A stretch of 64,000 bases of DNA from contig NMRB01000002.1 of assembly GCA_002633025.1 (NCBI GenBank), positions 587,771 through 651,770 of the forward strand, written 5' to 3'. The notes under the pieces were generated by a model. That model did not search any database. It was not told the DNA's origin and worked only from the letters and a program-made list of their open reading frames with translations. Shown here in pieces: positions 1 to 13,427 of this stretch (the first letter of the stretch is position 1; each line of letters opens with the position of its first letter). A program made the position numbers and the translations under genes. This DNA comes from Notospermus geniculatus. Lineage: Eukaryota; Nemertea; Pilidiophora; Heteronemertea; Lineidae.

Positions 1-2680
1 CATCAACCTGTACATGCCAGGGAGCGCTGAACAACATCAACCTGCCTTCTTGCCGGCATCAGGAAAAAAGCTTTGCAACCTGATCCCAATTTTCCATCAG
101 CAGCAGCTTGCCAAGTGGAAGAAGACAATGCCGCTACGCGCTGTAACCCGATCTTTGATTTATCCTAGTGGAACTTGATAAATAATTAGCTGATGGAAAT
201 ACTAGGATTAGACAAGATACTTTATTGATCACAGTGATAAAATCGATAGTGTCCCGACTATTACATGGCGATGTCCTATTGAGAGCATTGTCGACCCGGT
301 CTGCTGAAAGCGTTTGAACAGGAAATTGGCGTTGAATGGAATCGGGTAGGATGATCTGCAGCTTCGTGACCAGGCAAAGAAATGACATAATGTAAAATTT
401 TTGTGTAGGCATATCTATTGTACGAAAATGACAATATCTTTCGCAAAATGGAAGTGTCGTGGATGTAAAATAGACGAATAAGAATGTCGTGAAAGTGTAA
501 TGCAATACAAATTCCTTATAAGTTGAAAAACGTGCATAACATTTCATTCTGAATCGAAAACTTCATATACCCATAGATAAGTTATTTCTCCTTTGACTTA
601 AACTACACCGGTTTCAAAAATGTATCGATGAAGAAGTCAGAGACGTTTAAATGCGGGTGATACCCACATCCGCACCTTGTCAATGACTATCAACCTTTAA
701 TTCCACCCACAAAATCGCTGTATTTAAACGCAACATCGCGATAGTAATGACATTTCAGCGGCCGAGCCTTCTTGAAAACCGTGTTCTCCCTGGAGACAAT
801 TGCCGAGGAACAGGGATCGAGAAGAAAATAGCTGATAAAAATATCGATAATCATCAGGTAAGAATGGTTCGAGGGTAGTCCAGTGGCTCGTTCAGTATCA
901 GGTATCATTTGCGGCCGTTTAGTTATTAGTTCGTGGTAAGCCACGCAGTCATGTGATGATTGCTTGGGAAAAAAGGCTGGCATCGCTGATGAGTCGTATA
1001 TTGCAGTGCTTGTCACTGGGAGATCGATGTACGCTGAATATCCACATAGTAAATTTTCACGAAAATTGCCCTGTTGATCGTCGTGAAAAATGAAAACGGA
1101 GAAGTGACACCACTTTACTGTCAAAGTAAAACAGGGTGTTGTTGATCGTAAAAAGATATCACGCCATTCTCTGTTTTTTCTTCAAATTTCCACATACAAG
1201 GCTGTTCTCATTATAGGCTACCCCGCAATTTTTCGTGAAAAGTGGCATTTACCACTCACACCAATGCTTCAACGTATGTTTGGCAAGGACTATGCCCTGG
1301 ACATTCTGAACTTCCATGTATATTCATAACGATGGATCATAAAGTTGGTCCACGTAGCCAATGCAATTCCCAAAGGACAAACCACCATGGAAGAGTACAC
1401 CGGCCCCAGCATACATCACTAACACCCACAGGGTACAGCGACTAGCGACATCATATCCATTTCTAGTAGTTCCTACTATGATTTCGGTCGAATTTCCAAT
1501 AGTCTAGCATCCAGTGATAAGATCCCTCGAGTGTTACAATCAATTTTAATCATTTTTGCCCTAATTTATATCAGAGAGTTGCACTCACAATAGTCATCCG
1601 CTGGGACTTAGAAATCAAGTGAAATTACAAAAACAGTATGGAAAAATCAAAAAATGTTTAAAGCGTGATTCGAAAACGACGTTTTTGATCACTTTTCCCC
1701 GAAAACAAAAACAAGTCGGTGCCAATTGACATATGTCCCCTTTTTAGCTTCTTTACAAATGACACGTTCTCATAACTGTCCTCCAACCATCACAGGCATA
1801 CATGTATGTACCAAAATTACATAATCAAACCCGAGGTGAAGATATGATGTGTTGGGATTCTGGCCAGAAACCAATCTAAAAATTCCTAGCCTCACTCATC
1901 GCGGCCTTTCATATTGAAATTGATGTACGTTTTTCCTTTTTTGGACGTAGTTTATGTATTCGGAGTGATCTTGATATACAGTGTTGGAATATTCGATTTG
2001 TAACGCTGTCGAGGAAGGGGGATGTAGCGTGAACTCGATTTCATCTCAATACCAGTACTCGACATAGCCATCAACAAACATAAGTTCTGAGTTGCCTGCT
2101 TTGATCTGCACTGGCACCAAGCCTCTCAGGATCTGTGCTGTTGTCATTGTTCTCCCAACATCAACCCTCCACGATATCGTGAAAAGTCAATGATGTATCA
2201 ACACTTTTTTTGGCAATAGAGGCAACATCTGTAGTACCAATTTCCTCGGAGATCAACATCGTTCATTTGAGTTGGCGTATTTGTCCAATTGACAACATAT
2301 TTTTCTCAGGTTCAGGAAATGTAGTACACATTCAATTAAGTTGAGCAAACTATAAGTGGTGATTCTAGGTGTACATTTGCATGCCTATTTTCCCCGTAGG
2401 TACTACTTACATGTAGCGCATATAGTGGGGTGCAGAGTGCGTGACATTAGCCATGAAAAGGACGGTGGCTAAAAATGTTCTGACATTTTCACAGCAAGGA
2501 ACTTCAGGGAGACACACATGACGCCACCAACTTTTAATGGCAAGGTTCACATCTCTTTTCAGTTTTTCTGAAAGACTTCTATGAACGTTTTTGATCGGCA
2601 AGACGGCACGACTCATCCAATACATTCGCAATCTCGACGTATCTTTTCGTTTTCAACCAAACGTATGGTTTACATTACCG
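1..2680. other. Non-coding stretch, nothing recognised
   Basis: No repeat element or gene was recognised here. The minus-strand frames at 134-547 and 690-1124 are 137 and 144 codons long, but their composition is unremarkable and such lengths are expected by chance. A plus-strand frame around 1410-1616 is open for about 60 codons after an AG at a short pyrimidine run; I do not trust it as an exon. The decamer CATCAACCTG occurs at 1-10 and again at 36-45. Confidence 0.5.
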
Positions 2681-2725
2681 AATAATTTACACAAGAAATA
2701 ATTGAGAATAATTTACACAAGAAAT
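2681..2725. repeat. Two-copy tandem repeat, 26-bp period
   Basis: The 19-mer AATAATTTACACAAGAAAT occurs at 2681-2699 and again at 2707-2725, separated by AATTGAG-like sequence. It is a simple local tandem duplication. Confidence 0.85.
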
Positions 2726-2921
2726 GGGGTCGTGATTATCTAGTGAAATACAAGGATTATGGACAATTGAATAATCCTAGGCATTGTTCTTTCATGGTCC
2801 ATCAAAGTCACTATGATCACGATTACCACCAGCGGTCACTACCTTGACCTTTGACTCCTGACCTCATCTGGCCTTGACCTTTGAACTGTGATCTATTGGC
2901 ACCCGACATCATAACCTGAAT

Positions 2922-3179
2922 GTGTCTGTCGAGATGACAAATCCTCGACTAACAACGAACCAGATCAATGAGTTTCATCCGATCCATCGACATCCAGGAA
3001 TTATTTCTAAAAAAAAGCTCGACAAGGAAGCGGAAGATTGCCTAGAACCTGGTGTTTTATACAACCTTTGGCAAAAACACCGACGTGTAATCTTCCAACT
3101 TCACTACGATGTAGATTCAAAGAAATCTAGGATTCGGCGTCAGTTCTCGAATTCCCTTGTAATCTTGTGTTCAGGATAG
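2922..3179 (+). CDS. Candidate exon or chance ORF, unknown product
   Basis: This is an open frame of 85 codons ending in TAG at 3177-3179. The translation is charged and protein-like, with a lysine/aspartate-rich middle (ISKKKLDKEAEDCLEPG) and a basic end (KKSRIRRQF). I recognise no domain and see no convincing flanking acceptor. The first codon used is GTG, so if the frame is real the exon boundary lies elsewhere. Chance is the simplest explanation; it is listed because composition is better than in neighbouring frames. Confidence 0.12.
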   Translation: MSVEMTNPRLTTNQINEFHPIHRHPGIISKKKLDKEAEDCLEPGVLYNLWQKHRRVIFQLHYDVDSKKSRIRRQFSNSLVILCSG

Positions 3180-5669
3180 GATTAGTTTAACGGAGTAGTC
3201 ACGCAGTAAAATGGAAAACGCAGATACCATTGACAAGGAACAAAATTGTCATTCGCTCATGTCCATAATTTTTATGGCGTCAAAATCCTTATATCGCTTA
3301 CAATCGCGAAGACGAGCGCTAAGAAGGCATCTAGTATCTTTGTGAATTAAGTTTGTCGAGGTGTTTTTCTTGTAGTCATGATACGATTCTGGCATCCTTC
3401 CAAGTTAAAAGTTTGAGATCATATATTGACTTAAGACCTAAGCCTCGGAGTCGATGAAAGATTTTGTTAAAAGGTACAACTTCGAGATTCTGTTTTAAAA
3501 TTCTCAGGTGATGCGCCATACAAAAACATTAACAGTACGACAACATTTACTTATAGAGACCCCCTCCAGCCATCCTATGTCAACAGTGATATTATGTCAA
3601 AAAACAAGCCAACGCAAATATCTCAGTCGTAAGTAATAAACACTTTGTGAATCCGACCAACTGGTCACGTTGGAGGTTTTTTCTTCTTTATGGACGTTGT
3701 GGTGTTACATTAATTCAGCAAACTCGCTGTAATATGCAACCAACCAGATTTCTTGCACAATATTCCATCACGGATGATTTACAACATTTTCTGCAAAAAA
3801 TACATGCTGATGGTGGAAATCATGCGCTGAATGTATCACTAAACGGGCGATTTTGATCGGAATTAGGAAAATTACTGTGGTAGAAGAGTCGTAGATCGCT
3901 CTTTCCAGACAAATACATACATGTACAAGGATACTCTGTGATGTCAACCCCCTATTCACAAGCCTATGTGTGTTTGTGTGGCCTACACGTGGCATCATTT
4001 TGCCAACATTCAGAGCTAGTGTACAGCGTAAGAGTTTGTCAACATATTATCGTTCAAATGTTGCTGTTGGACAGTGTGTACAGGATCAAAAGATCGCATT
4101 GCTCAGGAATGTTGTTCTGATGAAGTGTTGGTTTACAGCGACAACATGTTGCAGCAAGTGCAACGAAAGCTTTGGTAGCAGCTTCCTTTTTCTCATCTCA
4201 GTTAACGATTGAGTCACTTCGACTATGAATCCCAAGAAACCAAATCTCTATGTTGATATCGAAATTACGCCCCCTTTAACGGCCAAGTACGTCCCGGAAG
4301 AGGACACTCCAAGTATGTTGTCATCGTAAGGATCATCACGTCAAGTGTAAGCTGAGAGAGTTTGCCCTTCCACCCAATGTAAACACCACTCAATGGGTTC
4401 TCTACGGTATGAAGGGTACAGTAGACTGAGATATACTCCACCGACTTACGCAAGTACAGCATGCAATTAACAATTCTTTGAAATATTTTTACGTTAAGTG
4501 CCACTTGTCTCAATGAAGACATCTTAGTACGTTGGAAGAGTATGCCCAGAAGATCTAACATACTGACATGAAGTGCTTTGACGATGTTTCTGTATGTATA
4601 TGTGTACGTCCACACGAGGTGTATGTAGATGCACATGGCATTTTGTAGTCTGTGATTTTTGAATTAAAAATGTCAGAAATGATATGGATTGCTGTGTTGG
4701 TCAAAGTACATTCCGTGATAGAATCGACATGATGACAGAATTTTTTTTCAATTTTTTTCAATGTTCGAGACAGAATTTCAACACTGCCGTGTCGAGACAT
4801 TCATATAAGTTAATTCTACTATTCTACAAATAGCCGATGAAATTAGATTTTATACACAACTCGGGCATGCATCGTCTCTTTCGTTCTGCTATACTTTGCT
4901 AATTCCATCTCCTGACGTCACATCTTACTTATAGCAATGGAAAATATGAAAGCTGTTATGATATATGAAATTGCTGAGCAATCCTTTTTAATTTGTCGTT
5001 ACACAAAGTTGCCATCAACACGCCATTCAATCACAACCAAACGATCAAACCGTCATTCACAAGCAGAGCTTACAAAATCCCAATACTAATACCATATTTG
5101 ATCACTGGTGCCTTTAATACAGCTGTTTGCCTCATCAAGACGGATAGCCTGTTCAGACTAATAGACTTGCACTCGGATAAAAGCAACTGCGAATGAGCCA
5201 CAAACCGGTAGCAGATTGTGTCAGAATGAAACGGTAATTTCCTCAATCTGTAGTGTCATCGAACATAAATCGAAACAAATTCAATTACATTTCATCCGTT
5301 CTGGGTCCATTATACGCAGCTGATTGAAAGCCCCCGATAAACTCACTCAGAGGCCGCGAGGATTGAGTAATTGACAGATCGGCTCGGCGGCGGTACAACG
5401 GTGAACCGGCGTCTCGTGATCAATTGGAAATTTTTTCATCTTTTGCTTGAAGATCTGCTGAGGGGTTGGCACATGTTTTGAGCCTTGGAAAAGAGGAGAG
5501 ACTTAAACTTTTTTTGAAGTACAAGAGGAAACTACGAACTAAATTGTAGACACAGAGATTTTCTGCTTCGGACCCTGATTTCAACATGAACTGTACATGT
5601 ACGTTTTTCACTCGAAGACAACTGTGCCTCCAGCGCACACCACGTGCATTCCGTATGCACTGCACAGGG
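3180..5669. other. Non-coding stretch
   Basis: No element or gene was recognised. It contains several short ORFs in both strands (for example 4265-4636 minus) with no splice context, TACATGTA-type palindromes near 3917 and 5590, and a perfect CRE palindrome TGACGTCA at 4913-4920. Confidence 0.5.
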
Positions 5670-5846
5670 AATAGGAGCTGTCAGTGAGTTGACCAATAGG
5701 TGTCACTACGGCCCAACTCAATGCACATAGCGGACCGTGGCCAGTCATTATTGATCGAGCAGCAATCACGTAGATTTTCCTGTACATTGGTCCGCTAGAA
5801 CTTTGCTGCCATCTTTTGGCAATACGCGCGGCTGACTGCTCCTATT
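5670..5846. mobile_element. MITE-like repeat, CAATAGGAGC family, copy A
   Basis: This 177-bp sequence is repeated at 62861-63034 with roughly 90% identity by eye. Its ends form a short terminal inverted repeat: AATAGGAGCTGTCAG at the left and CTGACTGCTCCTATT at the right. The boundaries are set by where similarity to the other copy stops. No clear target-site duplication is seen. The right arm holds GCTGCCATCTTTTGG (5805-5819), a weakened form of a CTCF-like motif present in the other copy. The element has no coding capacity, so it would depend on an enzyme encoded elsewhere. Confidence 0.75.
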
Positions 5847-8800
5847 GAGCAATTATGGGCGAAGAGGCGAAGTGACCCACAAGGTCTCGGCAGAAATGAA
5901 AAGCTCATTCGTACATGTACATGTATGTGCAGCCTAATGGCTAATGTATACTCAAATACATAATGGAAACGACGAAGATGTCACAGACACTCACCGAAGA
6001 AGATAAGGGTATGTCAGCGATGATATACCAACTCGTCTCTTCATTCTAGCCACGTACTAACACAGCCCTGACCCATTCTGCATTAGCATGCACAAGAGTT
6101 AGCCACCTCTTCGGCAGCTGGTTCACCCATAAAACGTCTACTCGACTCCCCATTAGCTGGTCAGGACAGGAATAACACTTGAAAAAGAACCCATTCCCTC
6201 TTGACATAACTCGCTACACATGTTATGCTGCGGAATATTGGACACCTTGCATGAAGAATGTCCAGCTATTTTTCATAATTTGTTTATCATTTCTGACATC
6301 ACCAAACATATTTTCTCTTAATTATTTTGCTGCATTCCTCGTTTATAATTTGATATAATAGTGAATTTATATTGAGTCAAATTGGACATCAAAGTTAATG
6401 GGGCGATTCTTGTGTTTCGTAATTAATGTTCAAAACCCCTGGGAATAATCATACAATATTTTGATAGAGTAAACTCTAACTAGCATCGACCTGTAGGCTA
6501 TGGATGAAAATGGTGATTCAGAGTTAGACCGTAGTATTTTGTACAATATTCTTCAAGTCCATGCTCTAGCCAACTTAATTCGACGATCATGACGTCATAC
6601 GAATGGAAGATAGACGGACAGGCTTCTTCTGTTTCACGATGGAGCAAACCAACCGCATCTTCGTGTCTAGTTGCTATATAGAAATCAAATCAATTAGCCT
6701 GCCAGAGAGCACCGAGAATACACCTCAATTAGATTAAGTTCCCGAGGGAGAGCAAATATCTAACTTCGTAGACAAGGCAGAATCGGGGATAATAAGCTAG
6801 GATAACTTGGCTTCAGACACTCCCTTGTCGTCCGGCATTTGACCACAGATATACACGGGGCTTAGCCTTTCATGGATGGACAATCTCAGAGGAGTCTATT
6901 CCAAGGGGAATTCACGACATACGAGTCTCTCTTCAGGGGGAAGAATACCATTTGGACACCATACACTCCTTTGGTGCATCTTCGATGTTCAGTGCAGTAA
7001 GGGTTTCAGCGATTGTTTCTTGGCTACTTCATACCAAATACCGGATGTACAAGTACCACATTTACGTCAGTCGTCGGCTTGGGAAAAGGGAATTGTAATT
7101 GGCAACAGTGTGACATCCGTCAACAGTCAGGCAACTTGGATAAACTGCCGTGACGCACTCGATCGCCCAAGTACCCTTTCAGCAGTGACCATCGTTCCGT
7201 CAACTTGGTGAACAATCTGGCAGATATAGTGGACGGCATGACGACTTGGCAATGGGTGTCAAGACCGGGGAGACCGTTCAGTCAGAAGAAAACATGTCAG
7301 ACAAGTTTCGTCCGACCTAATCAGGGTTGACGTTCCCTTCTCATAGGCGGTCGAGCAGAAAGAAACGTATTGACGCGGGCTTTTTGTCGCCATCCCCTCA
7401 GCACCAGTCTTGCGTGGCATTACTTCCTTGACTAACAAAAACGTCTGACGACTCCGGTTCCGCCTGCGAAAAAAGTTGCCGTATCGACTGATGTCTCGCA
7501 TTGATAAGCAGACCTCAAGCTTGATGGCTTTTGGAAGCTCATGTAACTGATAATACGTATTAAAAGTTTTTAGGGAGTTGCACGACATTATGTCCCCATG
7601 GTTGAACTCTGGACTTCGTAATATCGTAAATGAGGTATACGTTCGGTAGGCTACAGATAAGGTCAACAACCTCGTAGGACCTCCTCGTGACACTTCTAAA
7701 CTATTGTCAACATCGATTGAAATTGTTCCTCGGCGATTGCACGAGTTGGGGAAATGCTGTACACGACCTTGACCTCAGATTTTAACCTGAGTCCAGAAGA
7801 GGTTGGACAGTCCACCCACGCATCACTCTTGAGACGAAATGTTTCTTTTTCATGAAGCTTGTGCTCCTCCTCAATATCCACAACATAAAAATAAAGATGA
7901 AAGTGAAAGGCCGATATCATGAAGTGTGATTCGAATTCATTTCACCAAAGTGATAAGTGTATTGGTCGCTACGAACCTATTCGTGTTAACAAATTAATGC
8001 ATGGCCTGCATCATCGTTCGTGCTTACGTAGTCCACAAGTGGAAATGAATATGGGACCAAACCACTTTTCTTTCATAAACCAATTCACTGGTGCTCAAGT
8101 CACACTCCTTCTGTATCGCTCATTACCAAAGAGTTCGCACCTACTCGACGTCGAACCTGATACGTCATCTATACTACCATTAACTTCGAGTTGTTAATTA
8201 ATCAGAGGCCGTTCTACACAAGGCAACGCTGGATGGCTCCCCCCGGCAGCGTAGGAATCTGTCAACGATCGTTTACATGGAACTTCAAAGGAGAAGATGA
8301 CAAACAGTTTCCTTTCCGTTTGAACGTCAGCGCATCTGTGTACCTTCCTTAATCTTACTTTTCCACCTTAACCAGGGAGAGTAATTTGTGTACATGGCTG
8401 TATATGCTTGAATGTTGTCTTCACACATTATGGGCTGAATCAAAGTACAAGGTTCTTCAATACGCTGCGCGCCGAGGACGAGAGTACAACAATCATCCCT
8501 GCCGCGACAAGATTCCACACTCCTGTCGCGTCCTTTCATCGAAATGTTTGATCATGACGTAAACGTACGGAAAAATACAACATGATTGGCTTGACAGAGG
8601 CTCCCGTAATAATCCTTCATCAGAGATATTTATCTGTGATTAATACAAGGGAGGCGCCGGTTTGACCAGTGCAGGTGCATGACCACGGATAAAGAACACG
8701 AGGAACTACTGTCATTGAGGGTGGTGTTAGTACAACAGCCGTTTGGACGTGAAGGACGAAGGATGGGTTAGTGAGGAAAGAACCAACTCGTCTTCCGTGC

Positions 8801-8967
8801 TGAGGTTAACGGGGGCAACGTAGTGATGAGTACACGTAGACCCCTCTAAGTGTTCACGAAACAAAGATACATAACCATAAAATAAAGACGTAATTTTTCA
8901 CGAAACAACGATTCACTGGTAAAATCATATCAACATTAAATATTTCTTCTCTTCAACACTCAACGAA
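5847..8967. other. Non-coding stretch
   Basis: No repeat family member or gene was recognised. A perfect CRE palindrome TGACGTCA lies at 6590-6597. The frames at 6876-7211 (plus) and 7259-7693 (minus) are 111 and 144 codons, but neither has flanking splice signals or a recognisable domain, and I regard both as chance. Confidence 0.45.
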
Positions 8968-9061
8968 TTGATTTTTTGGCTCAGTGAACTTCTAACCGCA
9001 ACAGGTCCCAATTTGCGTACTATTTCATGTACATTTGTATGTACATTTCATTTCACTGCAG

Positions 9062-9375
9062 CAGATGGTAACATGAATCCGATACGTCATCCATTTCATC
9101 AATTTTCAATAAGCATCGTCCACCCCAAGGCAATAGATCAGTACGACATCAATTTAATATTCTTTCAGAAAAAAGATGGTTCGTTTAGCGTAAAATGGCT
9201 TAATGCGGAGACAATTGCTGCTGTTAATCGTATTTCATTGCCGCCGAGAGAAATGATAAATATGGGCGATCTTATCATTGGGCAACCACACGCTGATATT
9301 AGAAGGGTGTCAGCCAGTCCATTCATGCCATTCGTAGCACAAGATGCTCTGTACATGTACACACACAGTGTATAA
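9062..9375 (+). CDS. Candidate terminal exon, unknown product
   Basis: A stop-free frame of about 104 codons begins directly after a good acceptor (pyrimidine-rich CATTTCATTTCACTGCAG ending at 9061) and ends at TAA 9373-9375. The peptide is balanced and soluble-looking, with segments such as FFQKKDGSFSVKWLNAET and ISLPPREMINMGDLIIGQP. I recognise no family. The frame is also open upstream of the acceptor to 8968 but there reads unlike protein. The opposite strand is open too (9165-9416), which weakens the case. If real, it would be the 3' exon of a plus-strand gene whose other exons I could not place. The GGGCCGTATTC MITE starts 69 bp downstream. Confidence 0.25.
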
Positions 9376-9443
9376 GACATACTCGATCTGTCTCGTACGG
9401 TCAAAGACCCAGACATGTTCTATGCCGATGTTCGGAAGAATAA

Positions 9444-9560
9444 GGGCCGTATTCTAGAATCTTCCTTAACTCTAAGGTTTACCTTTAGCTATTGTTTGCA
9501 GGGCAGATTACAAAAGCTTAAAGTGGACCTTAGAGTTAAGGAGGCTTCTAGAATCGGGCC
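9444..9560. mobile_element. Palindromic MITE, GGGCCGTATTC family, copy 1
   Basis: The left end GGGCCGTATTCTAGAA is answered by TTCTAGAATCGGGCC at the right, and the two arms remain complementary inward through the CCTTAACTCTAAGGT segment. The element is 117 bp. Two further copies are at 42103-42222 and 56675-56793. It lacks coding capacity. Immediately outside the right end is TAGACTTCGAAA, which also follows copy 2. Confidence 0.85.
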
Positions 9561-9636
9561 TTAGACTTCGAAACACGGACGAGTTCATGCACTTCCTTGT
9601 GTCGCCTTTTACGTAAGCGTTCGCGTTTTCTTTCCA

Positions 9637-9657
9637 GACCATTCTATTAGAATGGTC
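9637..9657. repeat. Perfect 21-bp palindrome
   Basis: GACCATTCTA and TAGAATGGTC form perfect 10-bp arms around a single central T. It may be a dimeric protein-binding site or chance; nothing else marks it. Confidence 0.8.
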
Positions 9658-12024
9658 ATACAACTAATGCAGTCGCTTCCTACCCAAGGTTTGAAGTAGA
9701 GGGCAAGTGTTCGCCGGTCGATATGATGAAGAAACCGCAATATACGGTCCGTTTTGGCAACATGTTAAAGAAATGAAGCGACAAAATTGGCAAGTTTTTT
9801 ATTGGCGCTGCATCAGATTGCATGTAGTTCGTTTAATTATCAAATGATCGCCAAGTCTACGGAACTCAATACTTTGATAGTTGGCAAACGGTTCTAGTGT
9901 TGCTCTAAGGCACGCGTGTGCTTCACGCATTGTTGTACACGAACATGGAGATTATTAAGAAAATCTAATAATTTTTCGTTCGAACATTATTGACAGTGTG
10001 TGAAAGAAGACAGACGCTATATTGCATGGCCGGCCACGTCGTTGTAATCAGTCGAGGTGTTCCGATAGATTAGCCGGGTGTACGGTCCACTTAAACCGTC
10101 ATCATATTAGACATCAACGCTGAATGGTGAAAGGTTTCTGATAGCCTTTGAAAAAGGTTGTTCGGATGATAATAACAGCCGAGCAATTGCATACTCGTAG
10201 CTTCATAAATTATAATCATCTGACGATGTTTCTAATAATGAAGCAATGGAAAATATTGTCAAACAAATCAACATCTGTTATGTTCACTTTGACAGCTTCC
10301 CCGCTCTGTCCTTTATATCCTACATTTAACACGTCCAGATTTAAAGGCCACTAAGGATCACTGCTGTAGGCCTATGTGTTTTCCCATCGACACACCAATA
10401 TCATGGAGACAATGACGGATGTACAATTTTCATTTTCTGTATGTAAACTCGCGTGCACAGATATGTATATTTGATTCGGTATTTGCGGTCTCTTGGTAGA
10501 TAAAATATCATCACAGCAAACAATGTCGTCAATGCGTTATTAGAGTATCCCCCAGAGGTGACAAGCTAACATTTGAATTCATTGCTTTATATGTGTTCCT
10601 GTTCCCCGGGCATGTTATAAGTTCATGGGTAAAGGGACACAAATAATTCAATATTGCTGTGGACTCTCATGGTCTGCTTTTAGAGATGTGTGTCATTGAA
10701 CCCTTAGAGCGGCTGACCATGATAAGGTAAAGGCTGAAAGGGGAACAGAAGTGGTAAGATATGTATGGCGCAGATGTAGGTTAGTATGACAAAGAAAAGA
10801 AATTAAGGGATTATGTCATTGGTATAACACCCCACAGCATTCTCTATTAGGACTGACCATCTGGCTTCATGGTCGGTGACTGTGTTCAGTAACACCGCCA
10901 ACACACCATTCATCAGCTGTTTTGTAAGTCGTGTAACTTTTCACGTAATGCTCTCCCACCGATTATAATGGGTCTTTTGAATGGCATTCACTGACTGGTC
11001 GGCACACTGGACGTTTGTGCTGTTCGCGTCAGTCGTCAGTTTGTGTTGAGCGTGTATGCACAATTCAGTCTATGATATGAAGGGCATCATCGTAGGCCAA
11101 TACCTCTCTCTGTTTTTTATGTATACATGTAGGCTATGGTTGATAGCTTATTACTTCAGCACTTGCAAATTTAACTTCTGTATGTAGGCCTACATGGTAT
11201 ATGAATAAATACTTTCTACATACATGTAAATATGTCTGCGTCGATTATCAATTTATCTTTACACATTCACTCGTTTTTTGCATTTTTGAAGGGATCAGCG
11301 GCTTGATTGACATAGAACTACACTCACGGTGCAGAAGACACCTACACATTGCACAATACTAAGAACGAGCATGCATTGTCCGTTCTTTGTATACCTCTGT
11401 ATATCGGAATGGAAAACTACAGTCACGTACATGTAGAAGCTTAAGTTGTTGATCCCTTTTGGAAAAACAGCTTGGCTGTTGTTCATTGCTCGCACCGTAT
11501 CCAGAACACCGTCTTGAGTGTCGGTCTAGCCAAGCCTTGCGGTGCGTAGTTGACAAGGATTCTTCTCATTTGCCACTAAACATCATGTACGAAATACATG
11601 TAAACGCCAAGGATGTAAATATACGTAGATGCTGAAATACATGGTAAAATAAAATGCTTCGGCGTCTGACATATGATGAATTAATGAATGACCTACACGT
11701 TCGCATGCCACATAGCATCATAGATCATATTGTAGGCGACGTATTGTGAGGAACCTGCCCAATATAGCGTGTATCCCCGGAGATTTCCTGTATTACAGTC
11801 GGCATCAGCAATGAGATTTCATCAATAGCTTGTCAGTTTCAGTAAGCATGGTTTTCAAGGACAACTTAAAGGATTTGACAACGGGTTGCAGATTACACGC
11901 AAGTGCGGATTTATGGTACTTTAGCTTTTACAACATGGAAAGGAATTTTGAGGATTGAAAGAAACTTAAGTGCACCTGCCGATAAATTTCGTCGATGTTG
12001 TGGCAAGTTCCATAAAATGCAGCT
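9658..12024. other. Non-coding stretch
   Basis: No gene or repeat family was recognised. TAGGCCTA palindromes occur near 10365 and 11186, and TACATGTA-type sequence near 11120-11230 and 11590. The short minus-strand frames at 11295-11556 overlap each other and look like chance. Confidence 0.5.
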
Positions 12025-12290
12025 TCACAGAGCCAAAGACAAAATTCTCAAAGGTAAACGATGTACGTACCACCGACCAAAAGACCGACTGATTACAATA
12101 TGGGGATCGGTTTTGAGAGGACGGCAAACCTTCCATGTCAAACCATGGAGTTCAATAAGCTGTGAGGTGTATTTCAAGCTCCAGACACTGACAAGCATTA
12201 TCAACCTTGGGCTACCGTATGCCTTTAGCGTCTTAACAGCATCCGCCACTCCATCCGTGGCTAAACATGCTAAACGCCTCGACTCCCCAG
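12025..12290 (-). CDS. Candidate exon or chance ORF, unknown product
   Basis: On the minus strand a frame is open from 12291 down to TGA at 12025-12027. It begins just after a pyrimidine-rich acceptor-like CTTATTTCCCTGAG. The translation reads well in the first half (LATDGVADAVKTLKAYGSP), and a tryptophan-containing middle follows (TWKVCRPLKTDPHIVISR). The plus strand is open over the same span (11903-12307, 134 codons), so at most one is real and both may be chance. No domain is recognised. Confidence 0.15.
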
Positions 12291-12294
12291 CTCA

Positions 12295-13388
12295 GGGAAA
12301 TAAGTGAGATGCCATGAATATTGGAGTAATGCATTGAGACTTCGCAGTTTCATATGCACAGTTCCCTTTGCAAACAGAAAGTGTTGGGAAAAATGAACAG
12401 CTGTTGCTTAGGAGCTGTCAGCCTACACCTGTATACAGTTGTTGTAGGGCGCGACTTAATTGAACCGTTCGTGATGTAGACACGTTGTTTGTTGCAGGGT
12501 TGCACACGGAGAGCACGCATTGAACTAAGTAATTACTTTCTCCTTGAAATAATTCACCATTACATCCGACTCCCACAACACATTATTTCGTCTACTCGTA
12601 ATGTTCGCTTCTTCATCGTTTGCTTGTAATGCAAGATCAACTTTAGACTATCATACAACGAACCCTGCTTCTAGAACGCATCAACGAAGTACATGTAGGC
12701 AGCAAGGCAAACATTGAGAAAAACCTCCAAAGCAGTCGGTAAACCAACATCAAATGAATCTACTTGAAAAGTGGATGATTACAAAGATTGTCAAGGACAA
12801 CTTCCTTAACATTTTAAAACAATGTCTTTTATTTCGGTTGCCAGGTGACGTCAATGGGGCGACGTTGGCGGTAACAATTGAGGAGGAGATTTAAATTTAG
12901 CTTTTCGTTGGCAGCAATTGGCGATAGGAATTCTGTCTTTATAGTTTGAAAAGCCTTTGAGTGGTAACTGCATGACTTGCTTGCGCGGGCGAGCCGAAGA
13001 ACACGAGAACGAGTCTCGTCAGCAACTACACTAAAAGTGCAGTTTTTCAGTGAAACATTTTGGCAGACGCTGACTGCCGCTTCATGTCTTGTCTGTACTT
13101 TTAATTAAATTCCAAAGCTATTGATTTCTCTAGTGTGATGCATTATCTTGTGAGTTTCCTGTTTGCAAATTAGTCTGCAGTTGCATTCATCCTTACAGCG
13201 TATGATCAACACTTCCGAAGCAATTTGCTACTTCACCAAAATCTTGGCGCTGTTATCAGCTCGACATTCTATATTTGCAATTTCAACAGTCAGTATCGTA
13301 AAAAATGCAAACACAATTTCAATCTATGTCATCCGCAGTTTTTACACACACCGCGATTAAAACAACGGCGATGTCATTCCCCAAAAGC
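12295..13388. other. Non-coding stretch
   Basis: No gene or repeat family was recognised. A perfect CRE palindrome TGACGTCA is at 12846-12853. The frame at 13163-13360 is short and has no splice context. Confidence 0.5.
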
Positions 13389-13427
13389 CTAATGCAAAGT
13401 CCTCAACAGCTAATGCAAAGTTCTCAT
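13389..13427. repeat. Two-copy tandem repeat, 21-bp period
   Basis: CTAATGCAAAGTCCTCA starting at 13389 is followed by CTAATGCAAAGTTCTCA starting at 13410. Each copy contains ATGCAAAG, one base from the POU octamer ATGCAAAT. Confidence 0.8.

Noticed and set aside
690-1124. 144-codon minus-strand frame
   Set aside because: Length is within what I expect by chance in six frames of this window; there are no splice signals, no domain and an unremarkable composition.
7259-7693. 144-codon minus-strand frame
   Set aside because: Rich in S, R and T with no motif or splice context; chance is sufficient.
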